Origin: Hydractinia symbiolongicarpus
Taxonomy: Eukaryota > Cnidaria > Hydrozoa > Anthoathecata > Hydractiniidae
DNA length: 64,000 nt
Assembly (NCBI RefSeq): GCF_029227915.1
Contig: NC_079877.1
Location: 17,596,851 to 17,660,850, forward strand
Reading direction: 5' to 3'
This document shows positions 35,095 through 44,219 of this stretch, one piece after another; position 1 is the first letter of the stretch, and each line of letters starts with the position of its first letter. A model generated the notes under the pieces. It was not told the origin of the DNA. It made no database searches and was given only the letters and a program-made list of their open reading frames with translations. A program made the translations under genes and the position numbers.

Positions 35095-36104
35095 CCACTC
35101 TTTAACATGCTTTGGAGGAACTACAACATCTTCAGGAATCAGCATCAACTCTTCTGACACAAAGCTTCTTTCAGGTCCATCTGCAAGATAGTAAAGCACA
35201 CGATTCTCAGGCTGTTGTTCTATACGATCGAGTCTATATGTATTTTTACTCCAAAAGGCATCCGATGCACGTCGTTTCTGATCTCCGTGCTCTTCTCCAG
35301 GCTGCAGCGGATAGAAATAGACACCAGTCTTTTCCGAACGTTTTTCTTCAGGAAACTTCTGGTTTTTCACAAGCGGTACATCATCAAGCTTCATAGCCTT
35401 CGACAGTTTCATACCGATCATGGCAGTGTTGGCGTTATTTAAATTTTTCACTGTGGCGGACAAGTGTTTAACCCATGTACTACTAGTCTCCTCAGTGACC
35501 AACTCTTACGCATCCTGAGGTTTGAATAATATCTCCGCAAGCACCTTGTTATAGGACTCAACGAACGCTGTAAAGGTATTATGGTATTTGGTTGTTGCAC
35601 GCTTAATCTCCACCCCCTTGCCTTTTACCAGCTTTGCTACATCTGCTTTAAATTCCGACCCGCTATCACATTGAAAAATTTTAGGATAGCGCAGAGGTCC
35701 TGCCTTGTAAATATCTTTAATCATGTCTGCGACTTCGCTAGCCTTATTCGTACGCAATGGCTTCGCCACTTTTTATCTCGAGGCTACATCAATCACTGTC
35801 AGAAAATATTTGTACATATTTCCATACAGTTTGTCATGGGGCATATAAAGTAGATCAAACCGCTGGATTTCGGTTTTGTAATGGTGAAATGGGGGTAATT
35901 AATCTGTTTTGGGCCCCGAATATGTCTAAGCCATAAGAGTTGCCGAGACAGCCAATGTACGACTTTCTTTTTGGGTAGCCCACTCTCTGAGGAGAGCAAT
36001 TTGATGGCTTTTCGTTCAATCCAAAGATGTTTTGGGTTGTAGTAAATACTGCTTAATATTTCTGCTTCCTTCTCTGTAGGGGTATGTTGTTTTGCTTTTG
36101 ACAT
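35095..36104 (-). pseudogene. Polinton integrase, copy A
   Basis: From MSKAKQHTPTEKE (36104) it runs through an N-terminal helical region and frame-shifts near 35870 into the retroviral-type core: IDVASR, FQCDSGSEFK and AFVESYNK supply the D, D and E catalytic residues. It ends with an SH3-like region DGPERSFVSEELMLIPEDV at 35095. A stop lies at about 35770 and another at 35503. The start is adjoined by TAATAAACATG. The enzyme would insert the element into host DNA. A second, better preserved copy is at 43460-44190, and its C-terminus is very similar. Confidence 0.85.
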
Positions 36105-36129
36105 GTTTATTACACATCAAAATCGTGTT

Positions 36130-36534
36130 TTTTTTTTATAAATATTTATACGCGACCAGCCCCAGAAGAGCCAAGGATCCAACAATGAATGTGAGTTCAC
36201 CGTCTTGTTGTTGTTTGAAAGGTGTGTAAAAATCAGACAATTTTGGAGCTTTATCGATCATAGCAATGTAGTACTCACGCATACCTTCGTCAAGCTCTTT
36301 GATATCCTCCCCTGCCTGTCTTTTTAACTCCCGTTGTCTATTATACCAGTCGATCTTTGCCTGCCGATCCCTTACCCACTGGGCCTGAGCATTTTATAGT
36401 TGTTCGATTGCTTTATCATGCCTCTTGCGCTCTTCTTCGCCATGGCCTGACAGCTTTCTGAATAAAACGTTAGAGCCGGAAAAGGCTAATGCATTAATCG
36501 CAGCACCTGCTACAAGAACACTGATAGTTGCCAT
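36130..36534 (-). pseudogene. Small Polinton protein with N-terminal hydrophobic and coiled region
   Basis: From the ATG at 36534 the frame reads MATISVLVAGAAINALAFSG, a membrane-like N-terminus. It then reads HGEEERKRHDKAIEQL, a stop, QAKIDWYNRQRELKRQ, LSDFYTPFKQQQDGEL and a C-terminal hydrophobic segment ending LVAYKYL at 36130. One in-frame TAG (about 36396) breaks it. Membrane segments at both ends with a helical middle suggest a membrane-associated structural or accessory protein. The start is preceded by ATAATAAACAACAAAC. Function unknown. Confidence 0.55.
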
Positions 36535-36553
36535 GTTTGTTGTTTATTATTTA

Positions 36554-36795
36554 TTTTTTCGGAACAATACTCGCGGGGATCCAATCTTTTTTCACAGCCA
36601 TATCACGGCTTGCCTTACCTGCTGTGAGTACCCTATCATTTTTATCACATCGCTCATGTCCATTTTGGCAGAGGGTCGTGTGATCCCTAAAAATTTCTTA
36701 CCTGCAAGGGCATATCCAAAGGTAAAACCGAGATCTATTATGGTTTCATAGAGAATGTCGATTATTTCTTTTTCCTGAGGCGATATGTTTGTAAT
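36554..36795 (-). pseudogene. Small two-helix membrane-type protein, cassette member C, copy A
   Basis: The frame reads ISPQEKEIIDILYETIIDLG, FTFGYALAGKKFLGITRPSA and then a damaged C-terminus with a stop. It parallels the intact 76-residue gene at 40252-40482 (PKETMIIDSLWESVRLV, FSRPSVLEDGLNLAGYM). The start codon appears lost: the usual AATAAATG position reads AATAAATT. This is one of three genes duplicated in inverted orientation within the block. Confidence 0.5.
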
Positions 36796-36798
36796 TTA

Positions 36799-37110
36799 TT
36801 ATAAGGCTTCGATGCATTTTAAAATTTCAATAGGCTGAGGCTGAACTATTTTGCATAAGCTGTCGCTAGCGCGGTGCGTAAGCTGTCGCTCATGCTGCTG
36901 CTCATGCTGCCGCTCATGCTGTCGTTTATGCTGTCGCTCATGCTGAGCCGCAAGGCGATCTGCCACTCCAACATGCTCTGAGGATTTATCGGGCTGCTGC
37001 TGATTCTGCTGCTGACTTTTAAAAAATTTATACCAAACACCGAAGCCTACTATCACAATAAGATAATAATAGGAATTTTCCAAAGGCAGAGTACACGAGG
37101 ATCCCTGAAT
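36799..37110 (-). pseudogene. Coiled/TM protein, cassette member B, copy A (5' deleted)
   Basis: The membrane segment YYYLIVIVGFGVWYKFF parallels LAVLAIGVGVWYMF of the gene at 39875, and the tail PQPIEILKCIEAL parallels QPNIDIFKM. Between them a 12-bp repeat (plus-strand CTGTCGCTCATG units, 36860-36960) gives an expanded (R/K)QHE run. The N-terminal soluble half is missing because a deletion fused it to the preceding gene near 37090. Function unknown. Confidence 0.5.
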
Positions 37111-37486
37111 CGGCCATCGAATCCTTAATAATTGGATCTCCCTCAATATCCTGCTTTAACTTTTCAGCACTATCGAGTTGAACAACGTTCCCTACAATAT
37201 TGGCGTACATGCTAATTGCATGAGAAGACAGTGCCTTGGCTGTCTTTTTTCCTTTCTCATGAATTTCACGTTGAACATATTCGGAATATGCCTTTTCGAT
37301 CGCCTCATCTAGCGCCTTTTCTACGAAACATTCAGTACACTTTTTCGGTAATAGATGTGCTTTGTCTTTGCGTATAGCATTTTTTAAAATTTGACGTTTG
37401 TCGATTGGTTTTTCCTTATTTGTCGTCGTACCCGTCGCTTCTGCGGGAGTATCTACTTCATCAAATATAGCCGCAAGCTCGCTCAT
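37028..37486 (-). pseudogene. Cassette member A, copy A (3' fused by deletion)
   Basis: The natural start is the ATG at 37486, directly behind TATATAATAAACAGA, not the upstream ATG at 37573. It reads MSELAAIFDEVDT, then HLLPKKCTECFVEKALDEAI, ANIVGNVVQLDSAEKL and DPIIKDSMADSGIL. It matches the better preserved gene at 39386-39871 until about 37090. There the sequence switches into the membrane region of cassette gene B. The missing end would carry the C-terminal hydrophobic region. Function unknown; a Cys-containing helical protein. Confidence 0.55.
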
Positions 37487-37615
37487 TCTGTTTATTATAT
37501 ATCGAAATTTTAGAAAAAATAGTAGTACTATCATATAAGGTAGAATTATCGCAATATACAAACACACTTTCATTTATTGGAAGTGTGTTTGATCAACCGC
37601 GCTAGACTACACTCG

Positions 37616-37800
37616 CTACTCGGAGGTATATCGATGACCTTTCGTTTGGTTATCTGCAACCCACATGGGCCGTATGTTAGTGTAGTACAGTATTTTCAAT
37701 TGTTCTTCCTCACTAGAATATTCTCCATTCTCTCTGTATTTTAATGGTATCTTGTGGTCAAAGTCCCACTGCTCTAGAGATAGGGAAAGGATTTTTCACA
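37616..37800 (-). pseudogene. HNH-like nuclease fragment
   Basis: The minus strand encodes EQWDFDHKIPLKYRENGEYS and LKILYYTNIRPMWVADNQTK, ending at a TAG (37616). DHKIPLKY followed by a Y-T-N-x-x-P-M-W-x-x-(D/E)-N block is characteristic of small zinc/HNH-type proteins found in large DNA viruses and Polintons. Only the C-terminal part is visible; the Cys-rich N-terminus is gone. It lies between two divergent gene groups at the probable junction of the two elements. Confidence 0.45.
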
Positions 37801-37817
37801 CAAGGAACATAAACATG

Positions 37818-39296
37818 CCATCCGCAGGACCTTCCGAAGTTTCCGAATTCTCGCCATAGGAGGAGCAGACGTCGACGGGTATATAGGAATGGTGAGATCA
37901 GGTAGAAGATATGGGGTCAGCGAAGGTGCAGCTGTCACTATGGATTATGTGGAGGAAGAAAACAAACCCGGGGGAGGCAAACGATGAGTATATTGAGGTG
38001 AATAAGGTCTTCAGAAGTAATATGGCCTCGGTCTTCTAGGGTAGCGACGTGGACGTCATGCTGGATAGCATGTTTGCTCAAATCAAAATCCAGCACTACC
38101 CCAGAGTGGCTTTACGATCTCTAGAATCCTACACCTCGATGCAGACTTTCACAAATTGAGGCTAACAAGGGGTTCATCGTATATAAAAGCACCCAAGTGG
38201 ATAGCTTCGAAAAATTGCAGTGAATGTCCTATATGTGACGGGAAGGAAGATCAATATCCTGAGGCGATCACATCATAGCGGACGTGGAAAGCAGGTGAAT
38301 CTACTGTACATCGACAAGAAGACCCACTACACAGCTATCAAATCCCTATCGCGACTCCTTGGTATTGAGACCTCGAAAAATACGGCAGAAATGAACTTTT
38401 GCCAGAACTGCCTCTAGGCCTTTCCCACAGTTGCCTCGAGGGACAACCATCATAGCTACTGCAAGGATCACGAGGCAGTTAAAATTACGATGCCAACAGA
38501 GGATGAAAAATGGCTATACTTTAGGGATGGATCAACAGCAATTCAAGGTACATCGCAATATTCAGCTGGTCACAAATGAGGACAAGTACACGAAACTCGT
38601 GATGAAGCCAAATTTCAAGGGTTGAAGCCGGTTTAGCAAGCACCTAGTAGGTGTAGAGATGGGTAAAACAGAGGTCAAGATGAACAAGCCCGTATACATT
38701 GGCTAGGCTATATTGGATATGTCAAAGCTGGCAATGTGCGAATTCCATTACGATTTCATGCAGCCAAAATATGTTAGCAAGCTGCAGCTCTGTTATATGG
38801 ATACAGACAGCTTCGTTTACCACATCCGCACAGAAGACTTTTATAGGGATATTGCGCGAGACGTTGAAACACGCTTTGACACAAGTGCCTATAATCCCGA
38901 CGACAACAAGCCTCTCCCTATAAGGAAAAACAAGAAGGTCGTAGGTCTCATGAAGGACGAGTTAGGTGGGAAGGTTATGACCGAATTCATCACCCTGAGG
39001 GCCAAGCTATATGCTTACAAGAGCCTTACCAAAGAGGGCAGTGATCGCAAAGCAAAGGGCGTGAAGAGATGTGTTACGAAAAAATCCATCACCTTCGACG
39101 ACTACCAGCGATGTCTGGAAGAGGGCGTTGATATTTAAGAGAGTCAGGTCTTAATTCAAAATAAGAACCACTAGATATACACCCAGGAGGTGAACAAGCT
39201 AGCACTCAACAGGGAGGATGACAAACGAATCGTACAACCCAATCAAATTACGACGCTTGCCAGATGCCATTACCACCTAGCGTCTACGGGGGATTA
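37818..39296 (+). pseudogene. Protein-primed DNA polymerase B, copy A (internal deletions)
   Basis: Conserved pieces in order: EHKHAIRRTFRSFRI (about 37810), VNLLYIDKKTHYTAIKSLSR (about 38300), FCQNCL, then a jump to IQLVTNEDKYTKLVMKPNF. Next come LSKL-like MDMSKLAMCEFHYDFMQPKY, the motif C YMDTDS (about 38800), LMKDELGGKVMTEF, KGVKRCVTKKSITFDDY and a C-terminus with RIVQPNQITTLAR. The exonuclease domain and motif A region are missing, and there are several stops and frameshifts. In intact Polintons this enzyme replicates the element. The copy at 61108-63034 keeps other parts of the protein. Confidence 0.85.
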
Positions 39297-39385
39297 AAAT
39301 AGACATATGCCTACTAATCGCTATACTCCTACCCTATGCCATGATCGCTTGCGTATTTTTTCGTTATAAACGACTACTAATAAAG

Positions 39386-39871
39386 ATGTCAGGTATCGCA
39401 CGAGTATTCGATGAAGCTACCTCCGCAGAATATGAAAATATTGAAAAACCTATCGAGAAACTTCCGGTCCTGAAAGAAGCCATGAGGAAAGGCAAGGGGC
39501 ACCTTTTACCGAAGAAGTGTACAGAAGGCTTTGTCGACAAGGCACCTGATGAAACCATTGATAAGGTACACGGCGACTACGTACAGCGAGAACTCCACGA
39601 AAAGGGGGAAAAGACTGCAAAAGCATTGACTACTCACGTGATTAGACTGTATGCAAATTTGATTGGGAACTTTGTCGACGTCGACAATGTAGATGAACTG
39701 CGCAGGGATATCGAAGAAGATCCCATAATCCGGGACTCCATGACAGATTTAGGTATCCTTGTATACTGCAACATTGGGAGCTGTTTAGCCCCACTACTTG
39801 TAGCGGGCCATACTGCGAGGCACATGGGTAAGAAAAAGGAAGAGGTGGAGGAGGCGGAGACGGTGCTATAA
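39386..39871 (+). CDS. Cassette member A, copy B (intact helical protein)
   Basis: The likely start is the ATG at 39386, preceded by CTAATAAAG, giving 161 residues; an ATG at 39341 extends it but lacks the motif. It opens MSGIARVFDEATSAE, continues with HLLPKKCTEGFVDKAPDETI, GDYVQRELHEKGEKTAKALT and ANLIGNFVDVDNVDELRRDI, and ends in a modestly hydrophobic C-terminal helix and an acidic tail. It is paralogous to the minus-strand gene at 37486. It is followed three bases later by the next gene, a tight operon-like spacing typical of viral elements. Function unknown. Confidence 0.6.
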   Translation: MSGIARVFDEATSAEYENIEKPIEKLPVLKEAMRKGKGHLLPKKCTEGFVDKAPDETIDKVHGDYVQRELHEKGEKTAKALTTHVIRLYANLIGNFVDVDNVDELRRDIEEDPIIRDSMTDLGILVYCNIGSCLAPLLVAGHTARHMGKKKEEVEEAETVL

Positions 39872-39874
39872 TAA

Positions 39875-40221
39875 ATGACCGAAGATCAGAAACAAGAAGA
39901 GAAAGCCATAACCAAGACGAAGAACGAGGGTCGTGTTGCAGCCGACAAGAGACTTGCCGAATGGAACCGTAAGAACAAGACCGACTTACAGAAGAACGTG
40001 GGCAAAGGTTCTTCACAAGATGATCAAGAACCTGCGACAGGTTTTTACAAGCCAACGTATGTCTACATATATGGGGTGGGGACTTTGGCCGTGCTTGCCA
40101 TAGGAGTAGGCGTTTGGTATATGTTTAGTAGAGGCAAAATGAATCTCAAAACACTACACCTGAGCCTCAGCAGGGCAAAAAGGGCAAAACTCAGCCAAAT
40201 ATTGACATCTTCAAGATGTAA
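39875..40221 (+). pseudogene. Cassette member B, copy B
   Basis: From an ATG overlapping ATAATAAATG, it reads a charged, Lys/Glu-rich N-terminal helix (DQKQEEKAITKTKNEGRVAA), then a membrane segment VYIYGVGTLAVLAIGVGVWY. A +1 frameshift near 40138 leads to the natural tail (QNTTPEPQQGKKGKTQPNID) ending at 40221; without it the frame runs out of context to 40255. It parallels the minus-strand gene at 36799-37110. A single-pass membrane accessory protein of unknown function. Confidence 0.55.
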
Positions 40222-40251
40222 TGAATTTTCTGAAAAAATGACACTTAATAA

Positions 40252-40482
40252 ATGATAGGCAAGCATCTGGATGATAGCAATATGGACCCAAAGGAAACAA
40301 TGATTATTGACTCCCTCTGGGAGTCCGTCAGGTTGGTATCTTATACAATTCTTATCGCTATGGGAGCAAAAAGGGCTCTGCGGTTTTCTAGGCCGAGCGT
40401 CTTGGAGGACGGCTTGAACCTAGCGGGCTATATGACGGCAGCGATCTTTTTCGACGAATATGCGATAAAACAAGGGTGGTAG
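40252..40482 (+). CDS. Cassette member C, copy B (small two-helix membrane-type protein)
   Basis: A 76-residue intact frame beginning at an ATG in TTAATAAATG. It has an acidic start, then VRLVSYTILIAMGAKRALRF and LNLAGYMTAAIFFDEYAI, two hydrophobic helices, with a Trp at the end. It parallels 36554-36795 on the other strand. The three cassette genes A, B and C occur in the same order in both copies, so they were probably duplicated, or brought together from two elements, as a unit. Function unknown. Confidence 0.55.
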   Translation: MIGKHLDDSNMDPKETMIIDSLWESVRLVSYTILIAMGAKRALRFSRPSVLEDGLNLAGYMTAAIFFDEYAIKQGW

Positions 40483-40553
40483 AAAAAGTCTTTAATATCT
40501 CTGAAATAGACCGCATGGTAAAGTTTCTGTATCTTCCAGGAGATATAGAAACA

Positions 40554-40908
40554 TGGAGGAGACCAAAAAGTGTTCCAAGTGTTCAAAATCTCTTACATTA
40601 AACCAGTTCAAGATCAAGAGCAATGGTGAAACTACAAATACGTGCATTCCCTGCCTCGATAAAAAGAGGCTGTCAAAGGGCAAGCGCCGCACCCCCATAC
40701 AACCCCTACATTAGGTCATAATTATACTGCAGGATCATATAAAGGCTCAGTTCTCTGAGGGTTATACTTGAAAACACTTCGCATTGTATATCCACCACAA
40801 AACACCATTTAAGTACCAGGAGACCTACCGGTCTCCAACGCCTGCTGATGTTGCTAAGGCACTGCACAAGGCGTATACCTCAATACTAAATGGAGAGAAT
40901 ACGTTGTA
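40554..40908 (+). pseudogene. Small zinc-finger-like protein 1
   Basis: MEETKKCSKCSKSLTLNQFK and NTCIPCLDKKRLSKGKR give a C-x2-C ... C-x2-C zinc-binding pattern in the first 40 residues. The frame stops at 40715. A second frame then reads ILQDHIKAQFSEGYT, a stop and KHFALYIHHKTPFKYQETYR to ALHKAYTSILNGENTL. Together these form the same type of protein as the next gene. Such short zinc modules are common in Polintons; their partner is unknown. The sequence is broken by a frameshift and a stop. Confidence 0.5.
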
Positions 40909-41195
40909 GAGGATGCAAAAAATTGCTTGCCTCGGACAAGTTTAAAATTAGGGGTAATATTAGGACAAAGAGTTGTATAGGCTGCGAAGGCATCAAGGAC
41001 CCTGAACATGAAATAGACCCCCTTGTCATTGATAGGGATATTAGAGGGCTCAAACAGGATGAAGATTACCTGATTTTGTATACTCTATTCACATACAGCA
41101 TTATACGCCAGTACGCGGAACTCGGAGAGAGCCCAGAGAAGGCGCTGTTTGTCAAAAGGTACCGCAAAGTATTACGATGCCCGAGGGAAAATTAA
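40890..41195 (+). CDS. Small zinc-finger-like protein 2
   Basis: A 101-residue intact frame. MERIRCRGCKKLLASDKFKI and TKSCIGCEG form a C-x2-C/C-x2-C pair like the previous gene. The rest is helical and acidic (LKQDEDYLILYTLFTYSIIR). Its start overlaps the end of the previous gene and its end abuts the next ATG, so the genes are probably co-expressed. It may be a paralog of the upstream protein. Function unknown; a role in nucleic-acid binding is only a guess. Confidence 0.5.
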   Translation: MERIRCRGCKKLLASDKFKIRGNIRTKSCIGCEGIKDPEHEIDPLVIDRDIRGLKQDEDYLILYTLFTYSIIRQYAELGESPEKALFVKRYRKVLRCPREN

Positions 41196-41353
41196 TGTGT
41201 TCTCCGCTATCCATGGAATACCACACCCAAAATACCAAGCTCTGCCCTGCCTATCGGGGGTCTTTGGTAAACTATCACGGCGGTGTATTGATCTGTTCAA
41301 GCTGTGCCGCAATATACCACAAAATTCACGACAGGAAGCGGAGCAACTATTGA
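41195..41353 (+). CDS. Very small Cys-rich protein
   Basis: The 52-residue frame from 41195 reads MCSPLSMEYHTQNTKLCPAY and VLICSSCAAIYHKIHDR, giving a possible C ... C ... C-x2-C zinc site. It fits exactly between the preceding zinc protein and the packaging ATPase on the same strand. It is short, and only the position and Cys spacing support it. Confidence 0.4.
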   Translation: MCSPLSMEYHTQNTKLCPAYRGSLVNYHGGVLICSSCAAIYHKIHDRKRSNY

Positions 41354-41358
41354 ATAAA

Positions 41359-41951
41359 ATGTTGGATGTCGTAGAAGATCCGTGCACGACTATCTTCAAG
41401 GTCCAACGTCTTGCGGCAAGACGCAACGTGTCATGAACCTCCTCGAAAATGAGTATAAAAAGCACTTCCACAATATCATCATCTTGTGCCCAACTATACG
41501 TTGGAATATGACTTATTCAGAAAGGGCATCACTTTGGAAAGACCCCTATGTATTTCTGATAGACCCTGGAAATGAGTTGTTTGAATGGACAGCGAAATTG
41601 CTGTCGTTACTAGCAGGCGAAGACACGTTGTTTGTGGTTGACGATATCATAGCTGATGAAAGTTTCCATAAGCGTCGATAATCACTACTTGAGCTTGCCA
41701 TCAGTGGTAGGCACCGTAAACATAGCCTTTGGTTATTAACCCAATCGTATACCGCCTTAACCAAGAATCTGAGGAGGCAGAAAAAGGCCCTGTTTTTGTG
41801 GTACCCACATGAACGCAGCGACATAAGGCTAATTGACGAAGAGACGAACATGATCCCCGACTGGTCGGATATCAAGGCTGAGCTGAAAAAATCCAAGCAT
41901 ACTTGGAGCCATCGAAACACTATCCAACAACCAGGATCAACCTATGTTTAA
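41359..41951 (+). pseudogene. Genome-packaging ATPase (A32/FtsK-HerA type)
   Basis: A frame change near 41395 joins the start to the Walker A loop GPTSCGKTQ. Next come IIILCPTIRWNMTYSER and the Walker B strand TLFVVDDI. A TAA at 41680 interrupts, and the same frame continues with SGRHRKHSLWLLTQSY (sensor-like TQS) to the stop at 41949. This is the layout of the ATPase that pumps DNA into capsids in Polintons and nucleocytoplasmic large DNA viruses. The stop and frameshift make it defective. It is a strong marker that the element descends from one able to form virions. Confidence 0.85.
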
Positions 41952-41954
41952 ACG

Positions 41955-42688
41955 CACGATTTGGGACGCTTCCTGGGTATTGAAAACATTGCGGAATCTT
42001 ATCGAGATATTTCCACCCTTGCACGCCATGAGATAGGATTGGTTACTAACCAACCACTAAAAGGAGACCAAAATAGGTATGACGCTTTTGTGACATTAGA
42101 CGACGCATTAGAGATCGTTCGTCGCTCCCGAAAATCAAAGGCTGTAGGGGTCATCAAATGGCTGACCAGGGCAGGTGTCCAAAAAATTACAAGATATAAT
42201 TAAAGAACAGCCCTAGAGGACAGGGATGGGACCCTGGCCTTACTTAATGATGAAATTGACGATAGGGACAACCAACTCCTGGTGCTGGGGGATGAGCTCG
42301 GGGATAGGGATGAACAACTTAGTGCTCTTAAACAAGACAACTCGGAACTACGGCATAGGCATGTTCCACACCGATATCAATATGACACCGTGCTATGCGT
42401 GGTTGATAAAAATGGTCCCCACGAACATGGAAAAAAGGCATGCATAGGCATTACATGATCCGATGCCAACGTAGGCAACTCGGTGCAAGAATAAGCACGT
42501 TAGGGGAGATATACCCCGAGATGACCGTGAGAAAACCGGAATGCGATGATCCGAATGCTGTACATGCCTGGTGCCAATTCAGAGACGATACCCTGGGCAT
42601 TGAGAATTATCACCTAAATCACTTCACGTTAGCCGATGATGATACGAGGGATCTATTCGAAGGGATCTTTGATATTAATATGTCGTAG
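41955..42688 (+). pseudogene. MSV199/DUF3627-like (Bro-type) protein
   Basis: The first frame gives LVTNQPLKGDQNRYDAFVTL and DDALEIVRRSRKSKAVGVIK, then a stop. The next pieces are a coiled stretch with LLNDEIDDRDNQLLVLGDEL and, in a second frame to 42688, MIRCQRRQLGARI, VRKPECDDPNAVHAWCQFRD and NHFTLADDDTRD. The N-terminal DDALEI/KAVGVIKWL core, coiled middle and DUF3627-type end match proteins of insect viruses and Polintons that probably bind DNA. At least two frameshifts disrupt it. Confidence 0.6.
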
Positions 42689-42855
42689 GCGGACGCTAAT
42701 TTTTACTACTCTTGTGGGTAGTAAAAATTATAGGCAAAAATGAGGCACCTCCCATGAGCGCCCTTAGAAAAAAGCATCATTTAGTAGTGGGTTCCCAACC
42801 CCTCCTCTATTGACCGGTTTAGCTTCGATATATAAGGTATCAAAATATCAAAAAG

Positions 42856-43469
42856 ATGGAAGCCTATGTACAAAAACAATTTACAAGGGATTACGATATC
42901 TGCATACCTGTACTGCGATGCTGTATAGAGGCAGGATTAGTGACTGGTTATTGCCCTACCTGCCTGGAAAATTTCAAGTATCGAAATGGGAAATACTATG
43001 AAGGATTTGAATACCCTAGCGACCTAGACCTTTTAAACAGGGTATGGTCTGGCAGGAAAGCGTGGGGTACATTTGCAGCGAGATCGATGAGGATCTCGAG
43101 GATGATATTCAAACCCTAGGACTTTATATTGTTTCGATTAAAGAGAACAAGTATGGGGCACTCTGTTACGAGGTCATCAAAGATGAGGGGATGAAGCTAT
43201 CGGATTTGGCTGACATAGAAACAATAAGCAATATCCTCAATTTTCCTATACCGGATAGACGATTGGTTGATATTGATTTGGAAAATGAACCTGATGTCAT
43301 CAAAGGTATCGTTTATGGGTACCCGTTCCATACCAAGCCCCCTTTGCTGTATATAAGAGATCCGGGTAAAGAGTTGGAGGATGAACCCTTAGAGGTACTC
43401 CTGAAGATACTCTTTACCAATCCTTCACATGTTCCGGAGGTACCTCAACATCCTCCGGGATCAGCATGA
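42856..43469 (+). pseudogene. Unrecognised Polinton protein with Cys motif
   Basis: The frame from 42856 reads MEAYVQKQFTRDYDICIPVL, CCIEAGLVTGYCPTCLENFK and YRNGKYYEGFEYPSDLDLL, then shifts near 43045 to a frame with YICSEIDEDLEDDIQ, LADIETISNILNFPIPDRRL and GYPFHTKPPLLYIRDPGK. CC ... CPTC could bind zinc. The end overlaps the antisense end of the integrase, so the last about 15 codons are probably not original. Family not recognised. Confidence 0.45.
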
Positions 43470-44190
43470 GTTCTTCCGAAACAAAGCTCCTTTCAGGACC
43501 ATCCTTTAAGTAGTATAAAACACGGCTACCCGCTACTATACGGTCCAACCTATACATTTTACTACTCCAGAAAGCATCAGTGGCGCGTCTTTTTGAGTCC
43601 CCATGCTCCTCTCCGGGCTGCATGAGGTATAAGTACAACCCATCCACAGGTAGGGGTTTCTCTTCAGGATATTCCTCGCTTTTTGCGAGCGGTATCTCAT
43701 CGAGTTTGATCACTTTGTTAGGCTTCATGGCAGTCTTGCTGTTGTTGAGACCCTTCACTATGGTACTGGCCTCGCCGGAAACCAGCACCTGTGCATCCTG
43801 GGGCTTGAATAGCCTTTTGGCAAGTACCTTATTGTAGGACTCTACAAAGGCCGTAAACGTATGGTGGTATTTGGTGGTGGCCCGTTTAATCTCCACACCT
43901 TTGCCTTATAGTAGTTTTGTTACATCCGATTTAAATTCAGAACCATTGTCACACTGAAAAATCTTAGGGTAGTGTAAAGGTCCTGCCTTGTAGATGTCCT
44001 TCAACATATCCGTGACCTCGCTAGCCTTTTTGGTTCGTAGAGGTCTTGCTACCTTGTATCTCGAGGCTACATCAATACCCGTGAGAATATACTTATAAAT
44101 GCTACCATACAACCAATCATGGGGCATGTACAGTAGATCACACTGGTGCATTTCGTTGGGTGCTGTAACGGTGAAGTGTGGATAATCAAT
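43460..44190 (-). pseudogene. Polinton integrase, copy B
   Basis: Reads DYPHFTVTAPNEMHQCDLLY and MPHDWLYGSIYKYIL, then the catalytic core with GIDVASRYK, FQCDNGSEFKSD and AFVESYNK (D, D, E present). It ends with an SH3-like region DGPERSFVSEELMLIPEDVE close to 43460. There is only one in-frame stop (TAT AGT to TAG-type change near 43906). The N-terminal zinc-binding region is missing beyond 44190, where the CaRF/MULE gene begins on the same strand. It is closely similar to copy A, especially in the last 60 residues. Confidence 0.85.
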
Positions 44191-44219
44191 ACGTTTTGAT
44201 TTTTATATCGGTTGAGTCC

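Noticed and set aside
36860-36960. His/Gln-Glu-Arg repeat as a functional domain
   Set aside because: Best explained as a 12-bp tandem expansion inside a dead cassette gene.
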